From Fidelibacterota bacterium (lineage in GTDB: Bacteria; Fidelibacterota; UBA8477; JABMPR01): a stretch of 52,320 nt of DNA. This document shows, piece by piece, positions 1 to 11,200 of this stretch. Position 1 is the first letter of the stretch. Each line of letters starts with the position of its first letter. The DNA lies in assembly GCA_018650445.1 (NCBI GenBank), contig JABIFX010000132.1, positions 1 through 52,320 on the forward strand, in the 5' to 3' direction. The notes below the pieces were generated by a model that saw only the letters and a program-made list of their open reading frames with translations, was not told the DNA's origin and ran no database searches. The position numbers and the translations under genes were made by a program.

Positions 1-23
1 CAAACGATTTCTCGTTTGCTTTG

Positions 24-106
24 TACCGCGGAGAGGGGTCGAACCTCCACAAGCTGAGCTTACTAGATCCTAAATCTAGCGCGTCTACCAATTCCGCCAC
101 CGCGGC
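24..106 (-). tRNA. tRNA-Leu (anticodon TAG)
   Basis: Read on the minus strand this folds as a class II tRNA. The 7-bp acceptor stem GCCGCGG/CCGCGGT closes with a G-U pair, the D-arm is GGCGGAATTGGTAGACGC, the anticodon stem CTAGA/TCTAG encloses loop TTTAGGA with anticodon TAG, there is a variable arm, and the T-arm carries GGTTCGACC. The discriminator is A and CCA is not encoded. The long variable region and the 5' GGTGGCGGAATTGG pattern are typical of tRNA-Leu. Confidence 0.95.
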
Positions 107-150
107 TTAAAAAAGCGTCGCAAGATAGAAACTGCCTCGTTTGAAGCAAC

Positions 151-181
151 AAAAAGCCCCAGTGAAAACCGGGGCTTTTTC
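151..181 (-). terminator. Rho-independent terminator of the T9SS cargo gene
   Basis: AAAAAGCCCC, an eight-base loop, then CCGGGGCTTTTT forms a strong GC stem with an A-run on one side and a T-run on the other, so it can act in both directions. It lies about 20 bases after the stop codon of the minus-strand gene at 203-1516 and separates it from the tRNA. Confidence 0.85.
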
Positions 182-202
182 CATAAATATTTCAAGGAAG
201 GA

Positions 203-1516
203 TTACTTGAGCATCACCAATTTTTTAGTGGCACTAAAACCAGCAGAACTACTCATCCTATAGAGATAAATTCCTGACTCAACGCGGACCCCGTTCTGGT
301 TTAATCCATCCCACATTGCTGAGTATACACCAGGTTGATGTTCACCATTTGATAGTGAGCGAATTTCCTGACCTAGAAGATTGAATATTCCTACCTGGAT
401 TTCAGAAGCCACTGGCACACTGTAACTGATAGTGGTCGTTGGATTGAAGGGGTTGGGATAATTCTGTTTGAGCTCGAATGCAGTTGGCAGCTCAGCTTCC
501 TCATCTACACCGGTGGTAAGTGAAAAAACATAGTCTGTACCGTTACTGGGCAGGGGCAGACCACCTTGTGTAGCAACAATTAAATCAGTGATAGAAAGCG
601 AAAGGTCATTCATGGGTGCATTTGAAGCAATCATAAATTGTACTTCTAGAATAGCACCACTACCAGGAGCAATTTCCTCCCCATTAAAATTGACGCCCAG
701 GATCAGGGATTGACCATTTACTTCGTTACCAACAAAAGTAAAGTTAGCTGCGCGGCCAACTTGTTGGACGGATGCGACATCGATAGTCAAATAATCCACA
801 TCGTCAACCAGATTAAACTGTAATCCTTTTACTGGAACAGCATTGTTCATTTCGATGACCAGAGGCGCAGACAAAAAGCCTGGCGTTCCACCACCACCAG
901 TGAGACGAACTTCGATTCCGCCCACGGTGAGGAGACCATTTAACCAGGTTGTGTTTAAGGCGTCCCCGTCTGGGTCACTAACTACCAGCGGAAACGATGG
1001 ATCTGCATTTAGAATTTCATGGAATTTGAGATCGATAATTTCATCGCTTACCGTCGTTGGGACAGAAAATATGATTGTACATATTGGGCCATAACCAGGG
1101 AATATGGGTGTAGCAGAAGGGCTGTAGGCGAGTATACTGACAGTAGTATCACGGTCATTAAAATTGAATGATAATGCTGGGTCATAACTACCATTACCAT
1201 TGGTATCAGTGTAAGGCTCTCCAAAATCATACATACCATTTCCAGCACCAATACCGCCAGCACCACCTGTATCATCATAGGGTTCTGCAACTGCTCTACC
1301 AGCGGGACTAACGGAGGCTACAGATAACTCGTTTGGGATATCTTTCAGGTTGAATTGAAAACCACCAACGTTTCCAGTATTTTCCAGATTTATCTGAACA
1401 GCAGCATATAATTCACCATTGGGAGTGGAGGACCCGATAACAGACATAACTGTCTCACCAAAGCCAAAACTGGCGATGATTATCAGGCTGGTGATGACTA
1501 GAAAGCTTCTACGCAT
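203..1516 (-). CDS. Secreted cohesin-like protein with T9SS C-terminal sorting domain
   Basis: A 437-residue secreted protein. A more upstream ATG (1549) exists, but GGAGGG lies six bases before the ATG at 1516, and the product from there starts directly with a signal peptide (MRRSFLVITSLIIIASFGFG). Two similar beta-sandwich units follow, both with a G-[FL]-QFNL pattern typical of cohesin-like domains. The first contains an EF-hand-like loop (DTNGNGSYD) that probably binds calcium. The last 85 residues begin FELKQNYPNPFNPTTTISY and end in an SGIYLYRM-type beta strand, the standard T9SS type A sorting domain, so the protein is expected outside the cell or on its surface. It stands alone, with a terminator behind it. 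No catalytic residues are visible; an adhesive or scaffold role is inference. Confidence 0.85.
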   Translation of the reverse strand: MRRSFLVITSLIIIASFGFGETVMSVIGSSTPNGELYAAVQINLENTGNVGGFQFNLKDIPNELSVASVSPAGRAVAEPYDDTGGAGGIGAGNGMYDFGEPYTDTNGNGSYDPALSFNFNDRDTTVSILAYSPSATPIFPGYGPICTIIFSVPTTVSDEIIDLKFHEILNADPSFPLVVSDPDGDALNTTWLNGLLTVGGIEVRLTGGGGTPGFLSAPLVIEMNNAVPVKGLQFNLVDDVDYLTIDVASVQQVGRAANFTFVGNEVNGQSLILGVNFNGEEIAPGSGAILEVQFMIASNAPMNDLSLSITDLIVATQGGLPLPSNGTDYVFSLTTGVDEEAELPTAFELKQNYPNPFNPTTTISYSVPVASEIQVGIFNLLGQEIRSLSNGEHQPGVYSAMWDGLNQNGVRVESGIYLYRMSSSAGFSATKKLVMLK

Positions 1517-1706
1517 ATTTCCCTCCACATGCATGTGGTTGATTTTCATTAAAACTAATTATGCTAACGAACAATCGTGTTGATTCTTATCACAGTCCGA
1601 TTCATTCACTAAACAAGTTGAAAAATAATGTCCTCAAGGGGTGATACAAACTTTATTTGCCTGTCTACCTACTGTAACAAAATTGTTAGTGATCAAGAAT
1701 CCAACC

Positions 1707-4700
1707 CTACTTACCGTGACATTTCTTGTATTTTAGACCTGATCCACATGGGCAGGGATCATTTCTTCCAATCTTTTCTTCCACATGAATTGGTTTTGGT
1801 TTCTGAGGGGGACCAGGCTGGGCGGCGCCCTGACTTCCTTCTCCACCGGTCTGTGGCAAGGCATTCAGAAATCCCATATTTGATGTCTCAGCATGGTTGG
1901 AAGAAAGATTTCTGGCTCTGCGCATTTTATTTTCGCGCTCATCGACAATACGAGCGTGGAAGAAGAGTTTGAGAACTTCACGATCAATAAGATCAAGCAT
2001 CTTCACAAAAAGTTGATAGCCCTCTTTCTTATACTCTATCAAAGGGTCTTTCTGGCCGACGGCTCGAAGGTTAATACCTTCCTTCATCTGATCCATCTCA
2101 TAGAGATGCTCACGCCACTTCTCATCCACCACTCTCAAATATACAAATTGCTGAAGTCGTTTAAAATTCTCCGAACTTCCCGTTATCTCAAGTTTCTGCT
2201 CATAGGAATCCCAGATAAGCTGCTTGACGAGTTCCCTCAATTTATCAGCATCGAGATCGAGTGATGGCGTTTCCGAAATCTGAACCATGGCAGTTGAGCC
2301 AAGATCAGCCTTTAATCCACTCCAGTCCCACAATTCCACATCAGACTCGAGACCACCATATTTTTCAACTACCGTATCGACATAATTCTCGATGACTTCA
2401 CTGTATTCTTCTTTAAGATCAAGACCATCAAGGGCAGCCTGTCGGCGATCATAGATAACTTCGCGCTGCTGATTCATCACATTATCGTATTCCAACAGAT
2501 GTTTACGGATGCTGTAGTTACGGGCTTCAACCTTCTTCTGGGCTCTCTCAACAGCCTTGGTCACCATGCCGGCTTCAATGACCTCACCCTCCTGTAAACC
2601 GAGACGATCCATAACGCTGGCCACGCGGTCAGAACTAAACAGACGCATCAAATCATCTTCGAGACTCAGGTAGAAACGTGATGCCCCGGGATCACCCTGT
2701 CTTCCAGAACGACCTCTCAGCTGGAGATCAATTCGACGGGACTCATGACGTTCGGTGCCCAATATTTTGAGACCACCCAGATCCTTGACTTCAGGACCCA
2801 GTTTGATATCAGTTCCACGACCGGCCATGTTGGTAGCGATAGTCACGGCATGTGCCTGTCCTGCTCTGGCTACAACTTCCGCTTCTCGGCCATGCTGTTT
2901 GGCATTGAGTACATTATGAGGAATTTTGAGTCGTTTAAGCATTCGAGAAAGTGTCTCTGACACTTCAACTGTGATGGTACCTACCAGGACAGGTTGTCCT
3001 GATTTGTGTGAAGCAATAATCTCTTCTATCACCGCGTTAAATTTTTCCCGGCGGGTTTTGTAGATTTGATCGTTTTCATCTGCTCGTACGATATCACGAT
3101 GTGTAGGTACTTCAATCACCCCAAGTTTGTAGATATTGAAAAATTCCTCTGCTTCAGTGACAGCGGTACCTGTCATACCGGAAAGTTTTTTGTACAGTCG
3201 GAAATAATTCTGAAGCGTAATCGTGGCCAGTGTCTGGCTTTCTTTCTCTATCCGAACTTTTTCTTTGGCTTCTAAAGCCTGGTGCAAACCATCACTATAG
3301 CGACGACCGTGCATGATACGACCCGTAAATTCATCGACAATCATGACTTTACCTTCTTGAACCACATAATCCACATCTTTTTCAAAAAGTGAATACGCTT
3401 TGAGAAGCTGACTCAAATTATGGATGGTATCGGAGCGCTCACCATGTAGGGCATAAAGTTTTTCTTTGCTTTCATTCAGATCTTTAATTGAAAGCGATTC
3501 ATCACTCTCCAGATCATTTAGTAGCGTGGGTAAATCCGGGATAACAAATCTATCAGGGTCATTGGGCGATAAAGCTTCACGACCTTTATCAGTAAGATCT
3601 ACACTATTCTGTTTTTCCTCTATGACAAAGTAAAGGTCATCATCTATCTCAGGCATGCGCTTATCTCGGAGATAATCATTCTCAACACGCTGCTCAAGCT
3701 TCTTGATTCCCTGTTCCTGGTAGAGTTTCTGGAGACGACGATGTTTGGGACTCCCCCGGCGAGCCTGAAGGATTAGTTCTCCAGCGTCATATTCCAGTTT
3801 GGGATCCTTGAGGGCTTCTTCAGCTTTTGCAAGTATGGAGTTGACCAGAGTGGTTTGACGACGCATGAGTGTATCAACCAGGGGTCGTAAATCTGTGTAT
3901 CGTTGAGCAATTTCTGACTCCACAGTTCCAGAAATAATGAGAGGGGTTCGAGCCTCATCGATGAGCACACTATCAACTTCATCAACAATGGAGTAATAGT
4001 GGCCTCGTTGGACCTGATCCTGTTTGCTGATGGACATATTGTCGCGGAGGTAATCAAATCCAAACTCACTATTGATACCGTAAGTCACATCGCAATTGTA
4101 CATTTCCTGACGTAGCGGTGGATCCATTTGATTCAGGATCACACCAACTGAGAGCCCCACGTACTTCAGAAGGGCACCCATCCATTGTGAATCTCGTTCG
4201 GCGAGATAGTCATTCACCGTGATGATATGCACACCCTTCCCAACCAAAGCATTGAGATAGATAGGCATGGTAGCAACCAGGGTTTTTCCTTCACCCGTCT
4301 TCATTTCGGAAATTTTACCCTGATGAAGGACAACAGCGCCCATGAGCTGAACGTCATAAGGAATCATGTCCCAGGTCATCTCCTGACCGGTGACTTTGAT
4401 TGTCTGCCCCATGAGGAGGGCCGCGCCCTTTTTTACTACAGCGAATGCTTCAGGTAAAATTTCAGCAAGAATTTCTTGCTCGAGATCGTATACGGCTTCA
4501 TTGATCGATTTGAGATCTTTGCCTTCACCTTCAAGCCTGGATTGGAGTTCCGAAATATCTCCACTGATCCGAGTTTTAAAAGCTTCTGTTTTAGAGAGCA
4601 GGGTCTCTTGTGTGGCATTCGAGAGTGCTGAGAACTGTTCATTGATCTGTGCGACAAACGGAGTCAACTGCTTGGTCTCACGATCAGTGCTGGTTCCAAA

Positions 4701-4727
4701 TATTTTGGTAATAAGTTTACTAATCAT
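1707..4727 (-). CDS. secA: Preprotein translocase ATPase SecA
   Basis: SecA drives secretory proteins through the SecYEG channel by ATP hydrolysis. The 1006-residue product has the Walker A motif MKTGEGKTLVA at about residues 142-152, the DEVDS helicase box with the downstream DEARTPLIISG segment, the second-half motif NMAGRGTDIKLG, the QLRGRSGRQGDPG motif, and the helical scaffold and wing region. The C-terminus is a SEC-C zinc-binding tail (NDPCPCGSGLKYKKCHG). It is longer than the roughly 840-900 residue proteobacterial and Bacillus proteins because of an inserted segment after the DEVDS region (about residues 270-400), which is common in Bacteroidota and relatives. The gene is a single transcription unit, divergent from the regulator at 4762 across a 34-base gap; no terminator is obvious behind it. 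Confidence 0.98.
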   Translation of the reverse strand: MISKLITKIFGTSTDRETKQLTPFVAQINEQFSALSNATQETLLSKTEAFKTRISGDISELQSRLEGEGKDLKSINEAVYDLEQEILAEILPEAFAVVKKGAALLMGQTIKVTGQEMTWDMIPYDVQLMGAVVLHQGKISEMKTGEGKTLVATMPIYLNALVGKGVHIITVNDYLAERDSQWMGALLKYVGLSVGVILNQMDPPLRQEMYNCDVTYGINSEFGFDYLRDNMSISKQDQVQRGHYYSIVDEVDSVLIDEARTPLIISGTVESEIAQRYTDLRPLVDTLMRRQTTLVNSILAKAEEALKDPKLEYDAGELILQARRGSPKHRRLQKLYQEQGIKKLEQRVENDYLRDKRMPEIDDDLYFVIEEKQNSVDLTDKGREALSPNDPDRFVIPDLPTLLNDLESDESLSIKDLNESKEKLYALHGERSDTIHNLSQLLKAYSLFEKDVDYVVQEGKVMIVDEFTGRIMHGRRYSDGLHQALEAKEKVRIEKESQTLATITLQNYFRLYKKLSGMTGTAVTEAEEFFNIYKLGVIEVPTHRDIVRADENDQIYKTRREKFNAVIEEIIASHKSGQPVLVGTITVEVSETLSRMLKRLKIPHNVLNAKQHGREAEVVARAGQAHAVTIATNMAGRGTDIKLGPEVKDLGGLKILGTERHESRRIDLQLRGRSGRQGDPGASRFYLSLEDDLMRLFSSDRVASVMDRLGLQEGEVIEAGMVTKAVERAQKKVEARNYSIRKHLLEYDNVMNQQREVIYDRRQAALDGLDLKEEYSEVIENYVDTVVEKYGGLESDVELWDWSGLKADLGSTAMVQISETPSLDLDADKLRELVKQLIWDSYEQKLEITGSSENFKRLQQFVYLRVVDEKWREHLYEMDQMKEGINLRAVGQKDPLIEYKKEGYQLFVKMLDLIDREVLKLFFHARIVDERENKMRRARNLSSNHAETSNMGFLNALPQTGGEGSQGAAQPGPPQKPKPIHVEEKIGRNDPCPCGSGLKYKKCHGK

Positions 4728-4761
4728 GGCGCTAAAATAACTTCCTCGGAGGGTTTGTGAA

Positions 4762-7700
4762 GTGCTTTATTGCGAGTGTGGCCTTGATTATTCACCATCG
4801 TCTATGTCAGCCTTATCAGAAGACTCGTTGCTGGCGATGGTAGCCCCATCTCTATGTTTTCTATTGCCATTATATAGAGTCCAATTAGCTTTGTTCCATC
4901 GTTTTACAGAAGATATGGGGACAATAGTGACATTTAGTCAAATTGTTTATAATCAATGTTTCTATAGAATCGGAAATGGTTCTGTGTTGCTTCGGCTACT
5001 GTCTACCACAATCACGATTGTATTTTTTTCCTTAAATTCCCTCCTGGCCGATGACCAACCGATTCGATTCAACCACCTCACAGTAAAAGATGGACTCACA
5101 ATGAATGCGGTGCACAGCATACTTGAGGACAGTCAGGGTTTTATGTGGTTTGGGACCCGCCTGGGTCTGAACCGCTATGATGGCTCAGAGTTCAAAGCCT
5201 TTCTATATGACCCTCTAAATGAAAATTCAATCCCGGGTTCCTGGATAACCGTAATTTGTGAAGATGCTGCAAGTGTCCTGTGGATTGGCACAAAAAATGG
5301 TGGCTTTAGTCGGTACGACCGTGTCCAGGAAAGCTTTAAAAATTTTGCCCACGATCCCGATAACCCAAACTCGCTTGTCAGCGATCATATTACCTGTCTT
5401 TTCCCAGATTCCAGAGGTGCACTGTGGGTTGGGACAGAGCATGGCTTGAGCAGATATGACCCTGATTCACATAAATTCACAACTTTCCGCCATGATCCTG
5501 ACACGTCTAGTATTGCTCAAGATCGCATTATGACCCTGGCAGAAACGCCAGGTGGTAGACTTTGGGTTGGTACCGAAAACGGAGCAGCATCAGTAATATC
5601 ACTGGATGATTTCAGCATAAATCAAAAAGTCCAGGTACGTCCATCAACGTCAATAAGTCTTACAGCCATGCTGGCTGATACAGCAGATCAATGCCTTTGG
5701 TTGGGTCGGATCGGTATGGGTCTCTATCGATGGGACTATAATGAAGATAAGTTCGACCTTTTCTATGATCGTGATACGCCCGTTACACCGATTGACGGGA
5801 TCACATCTATCAGCAAAGACAAGAATGGTACGCTCTGGTTTGGGTCAGCGGGTGGCCTGGCAAACTATAATCATGATACGAAAGAATTCACCTATTACTA
5901 TCATGATGCCAATGACCCAGGGTCGTTAGGAGATAATCTGATCTATTCAACCCTGGTAGACCGACAGGGTATACTCTGGGTAACCACAGCCTCAGGTGGT
6001 GTTAGCTATTATGACCCGGGGCTCATAAGATTCCAGCTTAGACAGAGTGATCCAGACAATATCAATAGCATTCGTGCTAATGCAGTTTACTCGATTTCTC
6101 AGGATCCACTTGGTAATATCTGGTTCGGTACTGTCGAGGGTGGGACCAGCGTCATGGATGCGACCACAGGTGCTTTTACTCATTATAATTCTATTAAGAC
6201 ACTTGGGGTAACTGAGTGGTGGAGTAGGGATTTCATTGCGAGAGTTCGTTCAGATCGGAATCACAAAATATGGATCGGCACCTTTACTTGTGGTCTATTC
6301 ACGCTGGACTATCCAACTCAGACTCTAAATCATTATCGAAACCGGGAAAATGAGCCCAATAGCTTTGGCGACAAAACAACTCGAGATATTCTCGAAACTC
6401 GAGATGGTTCTATCTGGATTGGTACAGAAGCTCAGGGTCTTGAACGCTACAATGAACTAACAGATGACTTCGAGCATTTTAAGAATGATCCAGATAATCC
6501 CCAAAGTCTGAGCAGTAACTTCACTTACTGTTTGCTCGAGGATAAAGCTGGTTATATCTGGATTGGTACAGCAGATGGCGGTTTAAACCAATTTGATCGG
6601 GTCTCAAATACCTTTAAACGTTTCGAAGTGGCTAGAAACAACAGCAATTCAATTACCAGTAATTGTGTCACCTCCCTCTACGAGGATTCCGAACAGACCC
6701 TGTGGATAGGAACACGCAGTGGCGGATTGAATAAACTGAACAAGGCGAGGACACAATTCTCAACTCTGGATTTACACTCTAGCCTGAAGAAGCTGTCCAT
6801 ATATGGGATTCTCCAGGATGACCACCGTTTCCTCTGGTTAAGCACCAATCAGGGTATTCTGAAAGCCCACCCTGACAGTGGTCTCGTCACTGACTACACA
6901 GCAAGCGATGGGGTTCAAGAAACTTTTTATTTCTTATCCAGCCTCGAGGCTGACAATGGATTGATGTATTTCGGAGGTGGAGAAGGATACAATGTCTTTC
7001 ACCCCGATAGTATTAAGAATAATCAGTATATCCCTCCTGTAGTACTTACTGGACTAGCCATAAATTATGAGGATGTTGCTATTGGTGAGACCAGGAATGG
7101 GCGTATAATATTAAATAAATCCATTACTCAGACCGATAAACTGAAACTCGATTATCGTGACAAAGTTATCACCTTCAAATTCTCGGCGCTAAATTTTTCA
7201 GCCAGCTATAAAAATCACTATTCGTATAAATTGGTTGGGTATGACGAGGATTGGATTGATGCGAACAATACCCCTAAAGCTCAATACATGAATCTTCCTG
7301 CGGGGGAATACAAATTTAGAGGTAGAGGATCCAATAATGATGGCGTCTGGAACGTGGAAGGAGCTTCCATTGAAGTATCTATCGCACCCCCTTTTTGGAA
7401 AACATGGTGGTTTAAAACCCTGGGCATTGTAACCCTACTTGGGCTCATCCTGGTTTATATCCAACTCCGCACATACCGGCTCATTGCTCAAAGAGATAAG
7501 CTGGAAGCCCTGGTGAGAGAGCGCACCGCACAGCTCCACGTCGAAATTGAAGAGAGGCAAAGAGTTGAAATGGAAAAAGCCGAGCTCAAATTAGATCATC
7601 TCAAACGTGAATTGCTCACTCAATCCCTCCACCTCAATGACAAACAGCGGATCATGGATAACCTGCAGAGTGAACTGGAGAGCTTCTCAAAATTGAGTTG

Positions 7701-8022
7701 GAATGATGTTAAACCCAGAATCAAAAAGCTACTGCGCTTTCTTCGGGATCGTAGTTCTGTAAAACAGGATTGGGAAGATTTTGAAATCTGGTTTACTGAA
7801 ATTCATACCGGGTTTTATTCTGAACTTCGCAGTAGTCATCCTATGCTTTCAGAGAATGAGTTGAAGGTTTGTGCCCTCCTCAGATTGAATCTTATTTCAA
7901 AAGATATTGCCAAAGTGATGAATGTTCAACCCTCCTCCATTGATATTTATCGCCATCGGATCAGAAAAAAACTGGAGATCGGCGGCGACGAAAATCTTTC
8001 AACTTTTCTCTCCAAATATTGA
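4762..8022 (+). CDS. Transmembrane beta-propeller sensor with LuxR-type DNA-binding C-terminus
   Basis: A membrane-bound one-component regulator by architecture. After a signal or anchor segment there are about a dozen two-component-regulator propeller repeats (W[IF]GT...GL.RYD, roughly residues 105-770). A Y_Y_Y beta-sandwich (about 797-877), one transmembrane helix (about 880-901), a coiled coil (about 905-965) and a C-terminal helix-turn-helix with the LuxR/GerE-like pattern SENELKVCALLRLN...DIYRHRIRKKL follow. No HisKA, HATPase or receiver domain is present, so the signal probably passes straight from periplasm to DNA. The start is uncertain: the first 50 residues look non-coding, and the ATG at 4915 or the GTG at 4984 (just before the hydrophobic signal) are better candidates. 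It lies 270 bases upstream of the beta-helix cargo in the same direction, which makes that gene a plausible target. Confidence 0.85.
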   Translation: MLYCECGLDYSPSSMSALSEDSLLAMVAPSLCFLLPLYRVQLALFHRFTEDMGTIVTFSQIVYNQCFYRIGNGSVLLRLLSTTITIVFFSLNSLLADDQPIRFNHLTVKDGLTMNAVHSILEDSQGFMWFGTRLGLNRYDGSEFKAFLYDPLNENSIPGSWITVICEDAASVLWIGTKNGGFSRYDRVQESFKNFAHDPDNPNSLVSDHITCLFPDSRGALWVGTEHGLSRYDPDSHKFTTFRHDPDTSSIAQDRIMTLAETPGGRLWVGTENGAASVISLDDFSINQKVQVRPSTSISLTAMLADTADQCLWLGRIGMGLYRWDYNEDKFDLFYDRDTPVTPIDGITSISKDKNGTLWFGSAGGLANYNHDTKEFTYYYHDANDPGSLGDNLIYSTLVDRQGILWVTTASGGVSYYDPGLIRFQLRQSDPDNINSIRANAVYSISQDPLGNIWFGTVEGGTSVMDATTGAFTHYNSIKTLGVTEWWSRDFIARVRSDRNHKIWIGTFTCGLFTLDYPTQTLNHYRNRENEPNSFGDKTTRDILETRDGSIWIGTEAQGLERYNELTDDFEHFKNDPDNPQSLSSNFTYCLLEDKAGYIWIGTADGGLNQFDRVSNTFKRFEVARNNSNSITSNCVTSLYEDSEQTLWIGTRSGGLNKLNKARTQFSTLDLHSSLKKLSIYGILQDDHRFLWLSTNQGILKAHPDSGLVTDYTASDGVQETFYFLSSLEADNGLMYFGGGEGYNVFHPDSIKNNQYIPPVVLTGLAINYEDVAIGETRNGRIILNKSITQTDKLKLDYRDKVITFKFSALNFSASYKNHYSYKLVGYDEDWIDANNTPKAQYMNLPAGEYKFRGRGSNNDGVWNVEGASIEVSIAPPFWKTWWFKTLGIVTLLGLILVYIQLRTYRLIAQRDKLEALVRERTAQLHVEIEERQRVEMEKAELKLDHLKRELLTQSLHLNDKQRIMDNLQSELESFSKLSWNDVKPRIKKLLRFLRDRSSVKQDWEDFEIWFTEIHTGFYSELRSSHPMLSENELKVCALLRLNLISKDIAKVMNVQPSSIDIYRHRIRKKLEIGGDENLSTFLSKY

Positions 8023-8292
8023 TCTTTACTACCTTTACTTTTTCTTTACATATTAAAAACATTAATCTTCAATTGAGCAAAGTTATACATATCTTTAGTT
8101 GTATTAATACAATTACTTAGAGCCCCTTCCTCCCTTCTTTATAACTTCAGCAATCCAATCTTTACTTCGCCTGAGACTGATCTTAGGTGTGGTTAAAACT
8201 TTTCTGCATTTGTATAGATTTTGTAAAGATGCCAAATCCCCCGCTCTGTTGTAGGTTTACACCAGAATTCAAACCCAAACAAGGAGGGGATT

Positions 8293-11200
8293 ATGAAGTG
8301 GATGATTCAATTGATTATTGTGCTGGTCGGAATAGGAACCGTATCAGCAACTGTGATCGAAGTACCAGAAGATGCTGCCACGATTCAGGCAGGTATGGAT
8401 ATCGCCAGTACTGGTGATACAGTCCTGGTGGATCGAGGTACCTATGTTGAAAATATCAATTTTAACGGCAACAACATCGTGGTTATGTCTCTACGTGGTC
8501 CAGTGTTGACCACTATTGATGGAAACCAGAATGGCTCTGTTGTTCTTTTTCTGACCCAGGAAGATGAAAATGCAGTTTTAGACGGATTCACTCTTAAGAA
8601 TGGAACCGGCTGGGATAATGGTGACGAGGTCGTTGGAGGTGGGATAGCCTGTCGTTCTGGCTCATCACCTACCCTAAAAAATCTCATTGTCACAGGGAAT
8701 ACTGCCTTTGGTGGTGAAGACCCAGCGGGTGGTGGTATTACTATTGCGCAACAATCAAGTCCAAGCTTGGAAAATATCGTAATTTCCTACAATGAATCGT
8801 CATGGGGAGCAGGTCTGGCTATTGCATATGATTCGCATCCAACATTGAAAAATATTAAGATATTTAGCAATACTGCCACTACGACTGGCGGAGGTGTCTA
8901 TATTGGTGTTAACTCAGATCCCATTTTAGAGGATGTATTCGTCCACCACAATAATGCAAGGTATTATGGTGGCGGCATTTTCCTCCATGACCAGGTGGAG
9001 CCCCTATTTAATAAAGTCACAGTAATAGGAAATAGAGCACCCAGTGGTGGTGGTGGGATGATAACGAACGATGGTAGCAGCCCTAGAATAGTCAATTCAA
9101 TATTCCATGGCAATTTCCCCAACCAGATTATGTTCAACAGCGACCCACAGTATGATCCTGATACCGTGATGGTTGCCTATACAAATATCCAGGGCGGCCT
9201 AGCCGGAATCAATATTGGCCCTGGAGAATTAAACTGGCTAGAGGGAAACACTTCAACAGACCCTTGTTTTACTGGCATTGAGGATGAATTGCATGCATCC
9301 TCATCCTGTATTAATTCGGGGACAGCACTTTTTACTTTTGAGGAGGAAACCTGGATTGATATGGCCTCGTCAGAGTATGTAGGATCTGCACCGGACATGG
9401 GTTCCTTCGAACTGCCTCCACCTCCAACCGTCTTCAATGTACCAGGGTATTTTACCACCATTCAGGGTGCTATTGATGCGGCTGTGGATGGGGATATTGT
9501 GAGGGTAAATGTGGGCACCTATGTTGAGAATATCAATTTTAACGGTAAGGACATCACCGTTGAATCAGTAGGTGGTCCAGAATTAACCATCATTGATGGC
9601 AATCAAAATGGTTCCACCGTGCAGATAGTGAGTGGAGAATCTGAAAACGCGGTTTTAGATGGATTTACGATTACCAATGGGACTGGGACGCCTGGTGAAA
9701 CTTCGGATATCCTGGGAGGGGGCATTCTTATACATTATGCTTCATCACCCATTCTTAAGAATCTGATTATATCTGGTAACTCCGCTGTAATTGGTGAAGA
9801 ACCTGATGGAGCCGGGGGTGGAATTGCAGTCAGTGTCCAGTCAAACCCAGTTTTAGAAAAAATCATCATTACTGATAATCATTCAGTGTGGGGTGGTGGT
9901 CTTTCCATCGCTCATAATTCTTCTCCATCAGTTAAAGACCTTGAAATATATGGCAATACTGTTTCTCAAGCTGGTGCAGGTGTCTACATTGGTCAATTCG
10001 CTGCTCCATATTTTGAGGATGTATATATTCATAGTAATGTTGGTGTTGCTGGTGGTGGTTTGTTTCTGCATGACCATGCCACACCCACATTTAACAAAAT
10101 TACGGTAGAAGGGAATCGAGGGTCAAATGGTGGCGGAGGTATGTTAACCAACCATGCCAGCACACCAAAAGTCGTGAATTCTATTTTCTATGGAAATATA
10201 CCAGATCAGTTCTACCTGATGTATTTTGATGGAGATAATCTTGCTGATACGGTATCTATTGCCTATTCAGATATCCAGGGTGGCGTGGCTGCAATGTATC
10301 TAGGGATTGGTGAGGTGGATTGGATTACCGGTAATCTGCAATCGGATCCCAGCTTTGGTGTTGGAGATCATCTGGAAGCCAACTCGCTCTGTATCGATGC
10401 AGGAACGGCTCAGTTTGTCCACGAAGGTATGACCTGGATCGATATGTCCGCAGATGAATATGTAGGTGTAGCTCCTGATATGGGTTCCTGGGAACAGCCT
10501 GCACCGCCGCAAACACTTCTGGTCCCCTCTGATTACACAACGATACAGCTTGGGATTGAAGCGGCATTAGATGGTGACACGATACTGGTTGCAGATGGTA
10601 CCTATGTTGAGAACATAGACTTCCTTGGCAAAAATATAGCGGTGCTATCGGAACATGGTCCTGAGACCACCATTATTGATGGTGGCAATGTAATGAGTGT
10701 AGTGATGATTGTGACTCAGGAAGAGACTGCGATTTTAGATGGCTTTACCATTACGAATGGTATGGGCTGGGTAAATTCTAGTGGGTATTCTGTTGGTGGT
10801 GGTATTAATGTCAGACATGGCTCGACTCCTACATTGAGGAATCTAATAGTAGAAGGTAATATAGCCGTTGGAGATACCGCAATGGGTGGTGGTATCATGT
10901 GCGCCTATGGTGCTGATGCTCTGATTGAAGATGTCATTATCCGCGACAATGAAGCGGACTATGGCGGTGGGATTGTAGCCTATGAGTCAAGCCCCACACT
11001 TAGAAGGGTGAAGATTAGTAGAAACCTGGCGCGAACTACTGGTGGTGGACTGACACTCTGGACTTCCAACGCCCTGGTGGAGCAGGTTGCTATCTTTAAG
11101 AATCGGGCTATATCTATGGCTGGCGGGGTATGGGTACATCTTGGTGGAAATCCCACACTTAATCGTGTTACTGTTGCTGATAATAATATCACAAACCTTC

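Noticed and set aside
8187-8417. Open frame overlapping the start of the beta-helix gene
   Set aside because: Its latter half runs through the coding frame of the beta-helix gene, and its ATG has no ribosome site; the product has no recognisable pattern.
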